DNA of 64,000 nt from Paenibacillus xylanilyticus (GCF_013359935.1 NZ_JABMCB010000173.1:55567-119566); one strand, 5' to 3'. Positions 8,455-19,039 are shown, counted from the first letter of the stretch. Numbers and translations: made by a program. Notes: generated by a model from the sequence alone, not told the origin.

Positions 8455-9141
8455 ATGATCACGATCGGCTGTTTTCACGCTCACTATTCCAACATCGCAC
8501 TGATTGAAGAGACGCTCGCCTCCTATGAAGTAGAACTTGTGCATTATGTCGATCCGGGTCTGGATCGCCGCAAACATGATGCCAACTTCTCTGAAGCTGT
8601 CACGCAAGAGAAGGTATCCCAGACGTTACAATGGATTGCCCAATGCCATGCAGATGCCATCCTGGTCACTTGTACCCTATTTGCTGCGGAACTGGCGCAG
8701 GCAGCACAGCATGTTTCCATACCCGTCATCGGCATCGATGATCCACTGTTGCAGAAGCTGCAGCAGACTTCCCAAGAATACATCCTTGCTTTTACCAACC
8801 CGGCAACCGTTGAAGGAACGATGACGCGGGTGAATAAAGCATTGCAGCAAGGTGAAACAAGCGGGCAGCAGGTTGCGGATACATCAAGAATAGAGGCCGT
8901 ATTAATTCCCGGTACATTTGAGTTGATTATGCGGGGCGATAAGGACGGCTATCTTGAGGCAGTCAGTACGGGCTTGCAGCAATTGGCTGCTCAGTCGCCA
9001 GACAAAATGGTGGTTGCCGCTCAGTTGTCCATGGCTCCCGCAGCAGCTCGCGCAACAGCAAATGCAGGTACGGAGATTTACAGTCCCCTGGCATCGCTTG
9101 CAACCTATTTGGAGCAGCACCTGAACATCGTTCATCGTTAG
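8455..9141 (+). CDS. Asp/Glu racemase superfamily protein, one catalytic cysteine missing
   Basis: A 228-residue protein with the fold signature of the Asp/Glu/hydantoin racemase family: the N-terminal half ends a strand in ILVTCTLF with C73 at the first catalytic cysteine position, and IPVIGIDDPLL follows. At the second cysteine position, where racemases have a Cys-Thr, the sequence reads VVAAQLSMAPAA, so the usual two-base mechanism is not possible. It may be a non-racemising member such as a decarboxylase or isomerase, or bind rather than turn over substrate. AAAGGGG precedes the ATG. It is a single gene closed by a bidirectional terminator shared with thiC. Confidence 0.75.
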   Translation: MITIGCFHAHYSNIALIEETLASYEVELVHYVDPGLDRRKHDANFSEAVTQEKVSQTLQWIAQCHADAILVTCTLFAAELAQAAQHVSIPVIGIDDPLLQKLQQTSQEYILAFTNPATVEGTMTRVNKALQQGETSGQQVADTSRIEAVLIPGTFELIMRGDKDGYLEAVSTGLQQLAAQSPDKMVVAAQLSMAPAAARATANAGTEIYSPLASLATYLEQHLNIVHR

Positions 9142-9229
9142 TTTTGACATGTAGAGCTTCAGCTGTGAAGCTTTCCAGGAATCTAACACTCTATTTACAT
9201 CTTCAGCGAGGCAAACTGGTTCCATAACT

Positions 9230-9267
9230 AAAAGCCGTTCTTCTCCCAATGCGGAGAGAACGGCTTT
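9230..9267. terminator. Bidirectional terminator between racemase-like gene and thiC
   Basis: A 16-bp stem beginning AAAAGCCGTTCT with a short loop and A/T tracts on both sides serves the convergent genes. Confidence 0.88.
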
Positions 9268-9307
9268 TATAACATTTCAGACCGCTCAGATTAAGCTGTA
9301 ACGTCGC

Positions 9308-11349
<2,042 letters not shown>

Positions 11350-11380
11350 TAAAAAAGCCGGTTCCCGAGGGAACCGGCTC
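11350..11380 (-). terminator. Riboswitch expression-platform terminator
   Basis: On the minus strand the sequence forms a GC-rich hairpin (GCCGGTTCC arm) followed by six Ts. It lies about 95 bases downstream of the TPP aptamer and upstream of thiC, as expected for transcription attenuation. Confidence 0.85.
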
Positions 11381-11474
11381 ATGTCCATCACCCATAACAA
11401 GCCTGATGCCATGCTCCCCCAAGTGGAGACATGCCAAAGGCAGTATTATGCAGGTGTTCGTGGTTATATCGCCG

Positions 11475-11573
11475 ATTACTTCCCTACGCTGGTATGATCC
11501 AGATCAGGTGCAAAGGGTCCGGAATCTCATGCGATTCCGTCTCAGTCCGGACAATTCGGACTCCCCCAGTAAC
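11475..11573 (-). promoter_or_regulatory. TPP (THI-box) riboswitch aptamer
   Basis: On the minus strand the aptamer shows the conserved THI elements in order: GGGGGAGTCC, GGACTGAGA, then GGACCCTTTGCACCTGATCT and CATACCAGCGTAGGGAAGT. The outer helix P1 is formed by TTACT and AGTAA. TPP binding is expected to favour the downstream terminator and switch off thiC. Confidence 0.96.
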
Positions 11574-11583
11574 GTTAACAAGT

Positions 11584-11601
11584 TGCGGTACACGTACCGC
11601 A
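11584..11601. repeat. 18-bp inverted repeat upstream of the riboswitch
   Basis: TGCGGTACACGTACCGCA has 8-bp perfect arms around a 2-bp centre. It lies between the end of the IclR gene and the TPP aptamer. With a two-base centre it is more likely a protein-binding palindrome than an RNA hairpin. Confidence 0.6.
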
Positions 11602-11700
11602 GTTCCATATTCAATTCATTCCAGCCCCGCCGGGCCGTCCTTTACAGACTAGCGCAAGTCCATCAGAAAAACAACCCTTTATCTTCCACTGTATTCAAAA

Positions 11701-12444
11701 TCAGGACAACATGAGGCCCATCTGCGCAGCCGCTTCCTTCAGCACAGGTGCATATTCATGCAAAGTTTCCTGGGACAGACGGCTAACGGGTCCGGATACC
11801 GAAAGTGCAGCAGCGATATTTCCCTTACGGTCCATAATCGGTACGGATACTGCAGCCGCTCCAGGCTCCCGTTCCTCGTAGCTGGTTGCATATCCATTCT
11901 CCCGAATATCCCCCATCTGGGCCAGATAAACCTCAGGATCGATAAATACCGGCCATTCCGGCCCATTCATCAATTCCTCCCGGTCCTCCTCCGTCGCGAA
12001 TGCCATCAGCACCTTGCTGGATGCTCCTACAGATAAGGGAAGCCGCACGCCGACCGGAGCCACACGGCGGATTGCCTGATCACTCTGGACGGCCTGAATT
12101 CGGATCCGTTCACTGCCATCCCGAAGATACAGACTGACGGTCTCTCCCAGACGATCTCTGAGCCGCTCCATCGCAGGAAGCAGCAATATGGCCGGATCAT
12201 CACTGCGGGACATATGGGCAGACAGCTCCCAGATTCGAATACCGAGTCGGTATTTCTCTGTGGCAGCATCACGAATAACGAATCCCCGCTCCTCCAGTGT
12301 AGCCATCAGACGGTGAACTGTACTTTTGTGCAAACCAATCTGGCTGGCAATTTCCGTGAGTCCCAGATCACTGCGGGTGGTAAAACACAATAATATATCC
12401 AGCGCCCGTTCCACAGCACGGACGGTTAATTTGCGGTCTTCCAT
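11701..12444 (-). CDS. IclR-family transcriptional regulator
   Basis: A 247-residue regulator with an N-terminal winged helix (LTEIASQIGLHKSTVHRLMATLEERGFV, residues about 28-56) and an IclR effector domain (GETVSLYLRDG, the LPLSVGASSKVLMA motif, and GYATSYEEREPGAAAVSVPI) that binds a small organic acid or sugar derivative. SD and start are clear. The promoter just upstream carries two inverted repeats, suggesting autoregulation. Target genes are not obvious: thiC downstream has its own riboswitch, and the divergent neighbour is an alpha/beta hydrolase, which is a possible target. Confidence 0.93.
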   Translation of the reverse strand: MEDRKLTVRAVERALDILLCFTTRSDLGLTEIASQIGLHKSTVHRLMATLEERGFVIRDAATEKYRLGIRIWELSAHMSRSDDPAILLLPAMERLRDRLGETVSLYLRDGSERIRIQAVQSDQAIRRVAPVGVRLPLSVGASSKVLMAFATEEDREELMNGPEWPVFIDPEVYLAQMGDIRENGYATSYEEREPGAAAVSVPIMDRKGNIAAALSVSGPVSRLSQETLHEYAPVLKEAAAQMGLMLS

Positions 12445-12463
12445 GGCATAATGCCCTCCTCAT

Positions 12464-12480
12464 GTTTCATCACATGAAAC
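12464..12480. promoter_or_regulatory. Candidate IclR operator (downstream repeat)
   Basis: GTTTCATCACATGAAAC has perfect 7-bp arms. GTTTCAT/ATGAAAC half-sites resemble published KdgR/IclR-family operators. It lies between the promoter and the ribosome site of the IclR gene. Confidence 0.6.
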
Positions 12481-12492
12481 TTGGTTACATAA

Positions 12493-12521
12493 ATTATATG
12501 AGAAACAATCTCATCTGTAAA
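12493..12521 (-). promoter_or_regulatory. Promoter of the IclR gene with embedded inverted repeat
   Basis: On the minus strand TTTACA and TATAAT are separated by 17 bp. The spacer contains ATGAGA and TCTCAT in inverted orientation (12498-12514), a second candidate operator. Confidence 0.65.
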
Positions 12522-12807
12522 CCAAAAAGCGCCAAATCACTACCGGATAAGGTGTAAATATTTTCTTTTTATAAGCCTAAATCCCCTGCAATCTGCACCA
12601 TCAGGAAATGTTACCCATATATCTTTCGAACTATATAACAATTGCGTAACAAATGCCTCCAATCAATTGACTTTAACTATAGGGAAACATACGATAAAGA
12701 TATATAAAGACAAGATTTTGCTGCACATGCTAGCAAGGATAAAAAGTCATTTTACCCGATCTGAACTCGTTGTTATCTTCAATTGATCTTAATAAGGAGG
12801 GGCAATC
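12522..12807. other. AT-rich intergenic region upstream of the alpha/beta hydrolase
   Basis: Divergent intergenic DNA. Apart from the ribosome site AAGGAGGGG before the hydrolase I see no gene, repeat or RNA. Confidence 0.5.
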
Positions 12808-13833
12808 ATGTTTCCGACATCCCAGAGCGAAGCCCCGCTGCAAACGAAAGTGTCCGATCTGCCTTCTTCGTTATCACCGAGGCTGATCCGGTTCAAACAT
12901 ATTATCGTAGCGTTGCTGCTCTCCGTTGTATTTTTTCTGCTCTTTTGTTTTATTGCACTACACGGCTATATCGCCTGGGTCTTATCCAATCCAACCGTAG
13001 CCCCTGTATTCTCCAACCCGATGCAGGCCAAGAATATGAAGTACGAAGACATCACGTTCCCGGCAGCAGACGGCAGCCGGACGATGCAGGGCTGGTACAT
13101 TCCCGCAGACACCGAAGTCAACAAAACCATCATCTTCAGTCACGGATATGGTGCCAACCGGGAGGAAACCTGGGTACCGATGTATGACCTGGCTCATTAC
13201 GCCCACCAGCTCGGTTTCAATGTAGTGATGTTTGATTACGGATTCGCCTCACAGGTGAACAAGGCGGTCGCCACGGGCGGCAAAGCCGAGTCCCAGCAAT
13301 TGCTTGGTGCGATTCAGTTTGCCAAGCAGCGCGGTGCTCAGGAACTTGTCGTCTGGGGCTTCTCCATGGGCGCAGGTACCGCATTACAGACTGGTCTGTT
13401 GACGGAGAACGTGGATGCCATGATTCTCGACAGCACCTTCCTGCTGGAGCCGGATACGCTGTATCACAACATCCATAACCAGATCGATCTGCCGCGTCAA
13501 CCGACCCTGCAGATCATGAATCTGTTATTCCCGGTTCTGAACGGCACCGGATTGCAGCAAATCCCGTATCAGGAAGTCAAAAAGAAAGACTATCCGTTCC
13601 CGATCTTCTTCATTCATGGTACGGAAGATGAGAAGGCTCCCTATCCAATCGCGGAGCTGCTCGCCGCCAACCAAACCAACACCTACTCGGAAGAATGGAT
13701 TGTGCAGGATGCGCATCATGAGTTGATCTTCCGGGAACATCCGAAGGAATACCTTCGCCGTGTCTCTACGTTCCTGAGTCATGTGACGAAGACAAGCAGC
13801 GATGATGTGGAGAATACCAATACCGGAGAATAG
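12808..13833 (+). CDS. Membrane-anchored alpha/beta hydrolase
   Basis: A 341-residue protein with one N-terminal membrane segment (about residues 31-55) and an extracytoplasmic alpha/beta hydrolase domain. Triad residues are readable: nucleophile S186 in GFSMGAG, acid probably D274 in HGTEDE, and base in DAHHE (H303 or H304). The oxyanion region is SHGYGANREE. This matches the S33-like/BEM46 group of uncharacterised Bacillales hydrolases such as YqkD. Substrate unknown. It is a single gene with AAGGAGGGG before the ATG and a strong terminator after the stop. Confidence 0.9.
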   Translation: MFPTSQSEAPLQTKVSDLPSSLSPRLIRFKHIIVALLLSVVFFLLFCFIALHGYIAWVLSNPTVAPVFSNPMQAKNMKYEDITFPAADGSRTMQGWYIPADTEVNKTIIFSHGYGANREETWVPMYDLAHYAHQLGFNVVMFDYGFASQVNKAVATGGKAESQQLLGAIQFAKQRGAQELVVWGFSMGAGTALQTGLLTENVDAMILDSTFLLEPDTLYHNIHNQIDLPRQPTLQIMNLLFPVLNGTGLQQIPYQEVKKKDYPFPIFFIHGTEDEKAPYPIAELLAANQTNTYSEEWIVQDAHHELIFREHPKEYLRRVSTFLSHVTKTSSDDVENTNTGE

Positions 13834-13850
13834 TTACCTTCCGGTGATTC

Positions 13851-13878
13851 AAGAGCCCCCAGCGGGGCTCTTTTTTTT
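13851..13878 (+). terminator. Terminator after the hydrolase
   Basis: AAGAGCCCC and its complement around a CAGC loop, followed by eight Ts. Confidence 0.92.
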
Positions 13879-13999
13879 GTATACACATAGGACAACATGG
13901 CTGAAGAATATACTTTTGGGACGATTATAAATGGTTTGAGCCTGACATTCCCTTGATGGGCTAATTTCTAAAATTGTAGTTGAAGGAGGTCCACCGTAT

Positions 14000-15280
14000 A
14001 TGAATTGGTCAAAATATGGACCCTTGCTGCCTCTGCGTATTCTGGAGGAGATTCGATTCTGGAAAGAGCAGGAGAAAGAGCATACGCTCGTCATTCGGGC
14101 ACTGGTTCCCGAACTTGAGCCCTCTTATGTAAAGCTGCTTGAGGAATGGGCGGCGACTTTTGAAAATAGTGAGAAAGTGGCCAATCAGCTGTTGAAACAG
14201 CTTTTGCCCGGAACCCACCCACCTGCCCCTTATATGATCCGCTGTGTGGAACAGCTTGTGGCCTCTGCACGTTCCCAATCGCGGGAGTTCATCAGACAGT
14301 TGTATGTGCTGCTCGAGCAAAGTGCTGCTGTGCAGGCTGTACCGCTTGCCAAGGCGGTCATTCTGCACTTTATCCGCGAATCGGAGTATTTCCTCGGCGT
14401 GCTGGATACGTTGAATCAGCCAGGTGTCATTCGGGATGCGGCAAATGAAGAGACCTTCTCGCTGGAACAGCATCTTCAATGGACAGGACGGTCCGAGGAA
14501 GAAACAGCGGAAGAGCCGGCTTCCGTAGCCGGTAAAGCCAATCCTTCATCGCCTCCATCACAGGCACAGTCTTCAGCCGTCCCTGTTCAATCGCCTTCTT
14601 CCGGCGCCACAGAGAGCATGACTTTACCGTCTGCGCCTCCTGTGAAAGAGAAGCCCGTCCCCATTGGAGGACACACCCTGCCGCCTCTTCCCTATGCATA
14701 CAATGCACTCGAGCCGCATATTGACGAAATGACGATGCGCATTCATCATGACAAGCACCATCAATCCTATGTAGACGGACTTAATGTGGCCGAGAAGAAA
14801 CTGGCTGAATCGCGGAAAAAGAATAACTTTGAACTCGTCAAACATTGGGAACGCGAACTGGCCTTCAACGGTGCAGGTCATTACCTGCATACCATCTTTT
14901 GGACGATCATGAATCCTAGGGGCGGCGGCAAACCTTCAGGCATGCTTGCGGAACAGATCAAACGGGATTTCGGCAGTTACGAGGCGTTCAAAAATCAGTT
15001 CACCGAAGCCGCCAACAAAGTGGAGGGCGGTGGCTGGGCCTTACTTGTCTGGAGCCCGCGGGCACATCGTTTGGAGATCTTACAGGCAGAGAAGCACCAG
15101 AACCTGTCCCAGTCCGACATCGTGCCGCTCCTGCCGCTGGATGTATGGGAGCATGCCTACTATCTGAAACATCAGAATGAGCGCAAGAAATATATTGAGG
15201 ACTGGTGGAATGTGGTCTACTGGCCTGCTGTAGCCGAGCGTTACGAAACGGCGCGCAAGCTGTTATGGCCGCCTTACTAA
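14000..15280 (+). CDS. Superoxide dismutase fused to an N-terminal DUF2935-like helical domain
   Basis: A 426-residue protein. Residues 1-140 are helical with two metal-ligand-like motifs, EIRFWKEQEKEHTLVIRAL and HFIRESEYFLGVLD, typical of DUF2935 (ferritin-like fold). A Pro/Ser/Ala/Glu-rich linker spans about 165-222. Residues 223-426 are an Fe/Mn superoxide dismutase with ligands H249, H297, D381 and H385 (LDVWEHAYY). Gly at the FeSOD glutamine position and HQN near 367 favour the Mn type. Bacillus subtilis SodF also has an N-terminal extension, but shorter. It lies 8 kb from the ordinary sodA. The start follows AAGGAGGT. Confidence 0.92.
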   Translation: MNWSKYGPLLPLRILEEIRFWKEQEKEHTLVIRALVPELEPSYVKLLEEWAATFENSEKVANQLLKQLLPGTHPPAPYMIRCVEQLVASARSQSREFIRQLYVLLEQSAAVQAVPLAKAVILHFIRESEYFLGVLDTLNQPGVIRDAANEETFSLEQHLQWTGRSEEETAEEPASVAGKANPSSPPSQAQSSAVPVQSPSSGATESMTLPSAPPVKEKPVPIGGHTLPPLPYAYNALEPHIDEMTMRIHHDKHHQSYVDGLNVAEKKLAESRKKNNFELVKHWERELAFNGAGHYLHTIFWTIMNPRGGGKPSGMLAEQIKRDFGSYEAFKNQFTEAANKVEGGGWALLVWSPRAHRLEILQAEKHQNLSQSDIVPLLPLDVWEHAYYLKHQNERKKYIEDWWNVVYWPAVAERYETARKLLWPPY

Positions 15281-15301
15281 ATCGAGCTTGGAAAGATAAA
15301 A

Positions 15302-15342
15302 AAAGAGATATCTCCAGCCGAAAGATGGCCAGATATCTCTTT
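15302..15342 (+). terminator. Terminator after the fused superoxide dismutase
   Basis: A perfect 12-bp stem, AAAGAGATATCT and complement, about 20 bases after the stop. Confidence 0.75.
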
Positions 15343-15350
15343 GATCTGCA

Positions 15351-15388
15351 CAAAAAAAGCAAGCCCCTCTACTCAAGAAGACTTGCTT
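15351..15388 (-). terminator. Terminator of the 74-aa gene
   Basis: On the minus strand an AAGCAAG/CTTGCTT stem is followed by a run of seven Ts. Confidence 0.75.
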
Positions 15389-15417
15389 GTATTTGGAACG
15401 GTTACCGACGCGCTCTA

Positions 15418-15642
15418 CTAGGAAGCACAGCCCTCGCATGCAACATAGTTGTCCCCAACCTGTTTGCTGATAGCGATCAGATCGCCCAGTTTGATATCTT
15501 CTTCGCCTGTGAACTCCAGGTCGGCAATCCGCGCAACGATCAGCGCTGCAGCCTCTTCCTTGCTTGTTGCCATTTGGCTGAATTCAGACTTTTCGCCTGA
15601 AGATACAACCTCATATTCGAATGTATATCTTAATGTTTCCAT
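15418..15642 (-). CDS. Hypothetical protein, 74 aa, Cys-containing C-terminus
   Basis: Small acidic soluble protein with an alpha/beta composition and a tail reading YVACEGCAS, so two cysteines near the end (CxxC) could bind a metal or be redox active. I do not recognise the family. The gene stands alone between a terminator on the minus strand and lipL upstream, with a ribosome-site-like AAGGAGAG before its ATG. Confidence 0.75.
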   Translation of the reverse strand: METLRYTFEYEVVSSGEKSEFSQMATSKEEAAALIVARIADLEFTGEEDIKLGDLIAISKQVGDNYVACEGCAS

Positions 15643-15712
15643 CTTGGCACTCTCCTTCCGAAATCACATCATATCATCTCTATTAACCAATTCCAAGTGT
15701 CCTCGCACGATA

Positions 15713-16576
15713 CTAATCGTAGCGGAGCTTCATCTGTTCTGCCGTCTGCCTTACTGTCTCACGGTCCAGGGACAACACCCGTCCAGTTTCCGCCAGGGGA
15801 TACCGATTACGAAGTGTACGAACCAGGGAAGCGGTATAAGCCGCGGCAGAAGGAACGCCTGCCAGCTCCTGCAGACTAGCCATCGTGCCTGGCCGGACAT
15901 CGGGATAACCTTCCTTCAAATCGCCTGCTGCATCCTGATAAAACTTGCGTACATCCGCTGCCAGTTTATCCCCGTTCCCTTCCACAATGATAAAAGCTGT
16001 AATGATGTAAGCCTTCGCCTGTCTGCGCTGGGCAATTCCGCAAAATTTCAGTCCGCCGACACTGACATCATAATCCCCCGGACAAAATGCTCCTTCGATC
16101 TCTCCAGTCTGTGCTTTAGTCGACCACGGCGTTAACGACTCGGCAATAAGCGAGGCCATCTCGCGAAAATCATCGTGAATATTGATAGCCCGACCCGGAT
16201 TAGGCAAAATCAAAGAAACGTTAACCACGCCCGGATGAAGAGGAACAGCAGCACCACCCGAGGGACGAACACAGACAGCTGTTCCCCGTCCTCTCATGCG
16301 TTCCATCGCCTCCACGGCCTCTGGCAGCCGTCGATCCCGCAGACCCGCTACAAAGGCATCTGGATGGCGCCAAATATGAGCTACCGGCAAATGGCCTTCG
16401 CCCACTCGGCGGCACATCACCTCTTCCCATGCAAATGCTTCTAGCACACTGCTTCCGTGCCGCAATAATGGCGTTTCCCAAATCTGTAAACGATGCAGCC
16501 CAGATGACGGATCGGAATGAATCGGTTGCACTGCTCCCGACTGCCCAGGTTGTTCTGAATTGAACGGTACACTCAT
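15713..16576 (-). CDS. lipL: Octanoyl-[GcvH]:protein N-octanoyltransferase LipL
   Basis: A 287-residue member of the lipoate ligase/transferase superfamily. RPSGGAAVPLHPGVVNVSLI matches the ligand-binding loop. EGAFCPGDYDVSVGGLKFCGIAQRR matches the LipL signature with C165 at the amidotransfer cysteine (Cys150 in Bacillus subtilis LipL) and K177 at the conserved lysine. LipL moves octanoyl groups from GcvH to E2 subunits of 2-oxoacid dehydrogenases, completing lipoate assembly with LipM and LipA. The ligase LplJ lacks this cysteine arrangement. It is a single gene, and the N-terminal 25 residues are poorly conserved in character. Confidence 0.9.
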   Translation of the reverse strand: MSVPFNSEQPGQSGAVQPIHSDPSSGLHRLQIWETPLLRHGSSVLEAFAWEEVMCRRVGEGHLPVAHIWRHPDAFVAGLRDRRLPEAVEAMERMRGRGTAVCVRPSGGAAVPLHPGVVNVSLILPNPGRAINIHDDFREMASLIAESLTPWSTKAQTGEIEGAFCPGDYDVSVGGLKFCGIAQRRQAKAYIITAFIIVEGNGDKLAADVRKFYQDAAGDLKEGYPDVRPGTMASLQELAGVPSAAAYTASLVRTLRNRYPLAETGRVLSLDRETVRQTAEQMKLRYD

Positions 16577-16740
16577 ATAAGATAGCCTCCGACTAACCGA
16601 ATCTGAAACAGGATGAGTTCAAACTATCGTTGTCATTTGTATGTACGTCTCTTCTGCCATACATCTTTACTTACAATTATTATATCAGCATGCTGCATGA
16701 TTCGTTTCAACTCATTGAATCTATTTAACATGCTCATATA

Positions 16741-16772
16741 AATAAGCCGGTTCCCAGGGAACACGGCTTATT
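16741..16772 (-). terminator. Terminator after folE
   Basis: An AATAAGCCGGTTCCC hairpin with an imperfect partner arm, T-rich on the minus strand. Confidence 0.65.
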
Positions 16773-16817
16773 GGTAACCATTTTCAATGATTGGACATCG
16801 CTTGTCCAGTTTGAATC

Positions 16818-17411
16818 TTAGTCCTTAACCAGTGACAGAAACTCGGCACGCTGTGCCGTATTGTCCCGGAAAGAGCCGCGGACCGCGGAGGTTACCGTTT
16901 TGCTGCCAGGCTTCTTCACGCCGCGGGAACACATGCACAAATGCTCACCTTCCACGACAACCATGACACCATGCGGTTCAACGGCCTCATTCAAAATGTC
17001 GGCAATCTGTGAAGTAATACGCTCCTGAACCTGCAGACGACGGGTAACTGCCTCCACCAAACGGGCCATCTTGCTCAAACCGACAATCTTGCCGCTGGGT
17101 ACATAACCAATGTGTACTTTGCCGAAGAAGGGTGCCATGTGATGTTCACACTGGCTGTAGTAGACAATGTCCTTCACAATGACTAGCTCTTCATGATTCT
17201 CGTCAAACGTCACACCGAGTACATCGCGCGGGTCCACTTCATACCCGCCAAAAATCTCTTCATACATCCGGGTTACGCGTGCAGGCGTCTCAAGCAGCCC
17301 TTCCCGCGTGCTATCTTCTCCGATCAGCTTGAGGATCTGTTCCACATGGTACTCGATCTTCTCCCGATTGTCGGATACTTTTGAATTCAAATAATCTTTA
17401 ACGCCAGCCAC
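16818..17411 (-). CDS. folE: GTP cyclohydrolase I (FolE, type IA)
   Basis: A 197-residue enzyme making dihydroneopterin triphosphate from GTP, the first step of folate and tetrahydrobiopterin-type pterin synthesis. The zinc site is visible: C88 and H91 in [12 protein letters not shown] and C159 in [28 protein letters not shown] near the C-terminus is also typical. Normal length. The start is GTG, preceded by AAAGGAGG. It lies upstream of a terminator, and no other folate genes are nearby. Confidence 0.98.
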   Translation of the reverse strand: MAGVKDYLNSKVSDNREKIEYHVEQILKLIGEDSTREGLLETPARVTRMYEEIFGGYEVDPRDVLGVTFDENHEELVIVKDIVYYSQCEHHMAPFFGKVHIGYVPSGKIVGLSKMARLVEAVTRRLQVQERITSQIADILNEAVEPHGVMVVVEGEHLCMCSRGVKKPGSKTVTSAVRGSFRDNTAQRAEFLSLVKD

Positions 17412-17504
17412 TGCCGAACGCCTCCTTTCGAACCCCTTGGTGTAAGCATTCTACACCACAGCATTATGCATAATTCGATTATGCAAATTGCTTGCTTACA
17501 ACTA

Positions 17505-17768
17505 TTATTTTCGGCGGCCCGAGTTTTTACGCGCAGGATGCTGCTGCGGCTGAGGCATCTTCGCGCCAGGCTGCTGGTTCTTCATCATCTGCTGGGCGCG
17601 CTGCATTTGCTTGCCATTCAGGTTATAACCCATTTGCTTCGCCATTTTCTGAAGCATATCGGGATCACTTTGCATTTTCTCGAGTTGTTTACGCAAGTAG
17701 TACACCCCGATGAAAAATCCCCCGACCAGACCTACAATCAATGTAATAATCGGTATTGCTATTTCCAT
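17505..17768 (-). CDS. yneF: YneF family (UPF0154) membrane protein
   Basis: An 87-residue single-pass protein. Residues 4-24 form the membrane segment (IPIITLIVGLVGGFFIGVYY), followed by YLRKQLEKMQSDPDMLQKMAKQMGYN, the signature of UPF0154. The tail is Gln/Pro/Lys-rich and longer than usual. Function unknown. It lies between folE and the HD-GYP gene without an obvious operon link. Confidence 0.9.
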   Translation of the reverse strand: MEIAIPIITLIVGLVGGFFIGVYYLRKQLEKMQSDPDMLQKMAKQMGYNLNGKQMQRAQQMMKNQQPGAKMPQPQQHPARKNSGRRK

Positions 17769-17992
17769 CTCTTAGACACCTCTGTATGCAATCTAAAAAG
17801 CCTAATAATCCGTGTCAGCCCCTGATGTTCACTTGCCTGGTTGTACACGTGTCACGGACCGGATTTCCTGAAAATTATCATAGCATTTCCGCACGAATGG
17901 AGCAAACGGATTTTCCAGCTAATAGTTAAATTTGTGATGACAAAAACTTTAGCTCAACATCGATTATGCCTTTCAGGAAGATCCATGGACAC

Positions 17993-19024
17993 CTAGGTCA
18001 TTACAGTCTCGATGAAAACGGTTGTTTCCTTGGCAAGATCCACTTCGATAACATCCAGATCATAACGCGTGCTGCCGCGGGCAACCCGAATGACAGGCCT
18101 GCCCGGTAATCCCCGATGCTGCCGAACAATTACGCCAGTCTCTTTGGTGGACAGCCGGACAGCTGTTCCATTCGGATACACGGACACGCTCCGGTTAAAT
18201 TCAATCAGAATTTCCCGATCCAGCTTCGTACCAGACATCGCCATCATCTCTTCACAAGCCTCATGCGGCAGCATGCTTCGGCCGGCTGAGCCGTTGATCA
18301 GATTGTCATATATATTGGCGGCGGCAACAATTTTGGCAAATAAATGAATGTCCTTGCCCATAATACCTCTTGGCAGACCTGTGCCGTCCATATGCTCGTG
18401 ATGCTGAAGGGCGGTATGTGCCACCAAAAGACTGAATTCCCGTTTGGACTTGATCACTTCAAACCCCCGCCACGTATGGTGAAGAGAAGCATTGGCTGCA
18501 GATACGCTGCCCGGAGGCTCTCCAACTTTGCCGATATCATGAAGCAGTGCACCCACCGCCAGATCCTTCAGCTGATTGTAGTTCAAGCCCAAATTCAGCC
18601 CTATGACAGAGGACAGCAAGCATACATTCATGGCATGTACATACTGGGCGTTATCCTTAGTTCGAATATCCGTCAGTTGGACAAGCAGTTCCCGCCCGTT
18701 TAAAACATCGTTCAGCAGCTTGTCTATGCTAAGGGTAACCTTTTTCGGGCTCCAGTCCTTCCCGGAACGTACCGCTTCCAGCGTCACGCTCATTTCGTTG
18801 ATAATGGCCCGCTTCGTGGCTTCATCCAGAATATCTTCTGTCTCCACATCTTTATACGTTTCATCCTGGATGTACAGCATGGTTACGCCAATACGCTTCA
18901 ACGTATTAACCATAAATACGGTGAGCTGGACTCCCGCAGACAACAAGACTGTTCCATTGCCTGAATACACGGTTTTGCCCAGACACTCACCCGCCTCCAC
19001 ACTTTCCACGTTTACATACTTCAT
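17993..19024 (-). CDS. HD-GYP domain phosphodiesterase-like protein
   Basis: A 343-residue cytoplasmic protein. An N-terminal beta-rich segment (1-60) is followed by an HD-GYP domain (about 118-260) with H162-D163 in LLHDIGKVGEPPG, H188-like HHTWRG, then QHHEHMDGTGLPRG and IVAAANIYDNL. HD-GYP enzymes hydrolyse cyclic di-GMP. The GYP motif reads GTGLP rather than GxGYP, which is common in Bacillales members of uncertain activity. The C-terminal 80 residues are beta-rich. It starts 16 bp after the queG-ogt gene on the same strand, suggesting cotranscription. GGGGGA precedes the ATG. Confidence 0.9.
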   Translation of the reverse strand: MKYVNVESVEAGECLGKTVYSGNGTVLLSAGVQLTVFMVNTLKRIGVTMLYIQDETYKDVETEDILDEATKRAIINEMSVTLEAVRSGKDWSPKKVTLSIDKLLNDVLNGRELLVQLTDIRTKDNAQYVHAMNVCLLSSVIGLNLGLNYNQLKDLAVGALLHDIGKVGEPPGSVSAANASLHHTWRGFEVIKSKREFSLLVAHTALQHHEHMDGTGLPRGIMGKDIHLFAKIVAAANIYDNLINGSAGRSMLPHEACEEMMAMSGTKLDREILIEFNRSVSVYPNGTAVRLSTKETGVIVRQHRGLPGRPVIRVARGSTRYDLDVIEVDLAKETTVFIETVMT

Positions 19025-19039
19025 GAACGTCCCCCGCTC

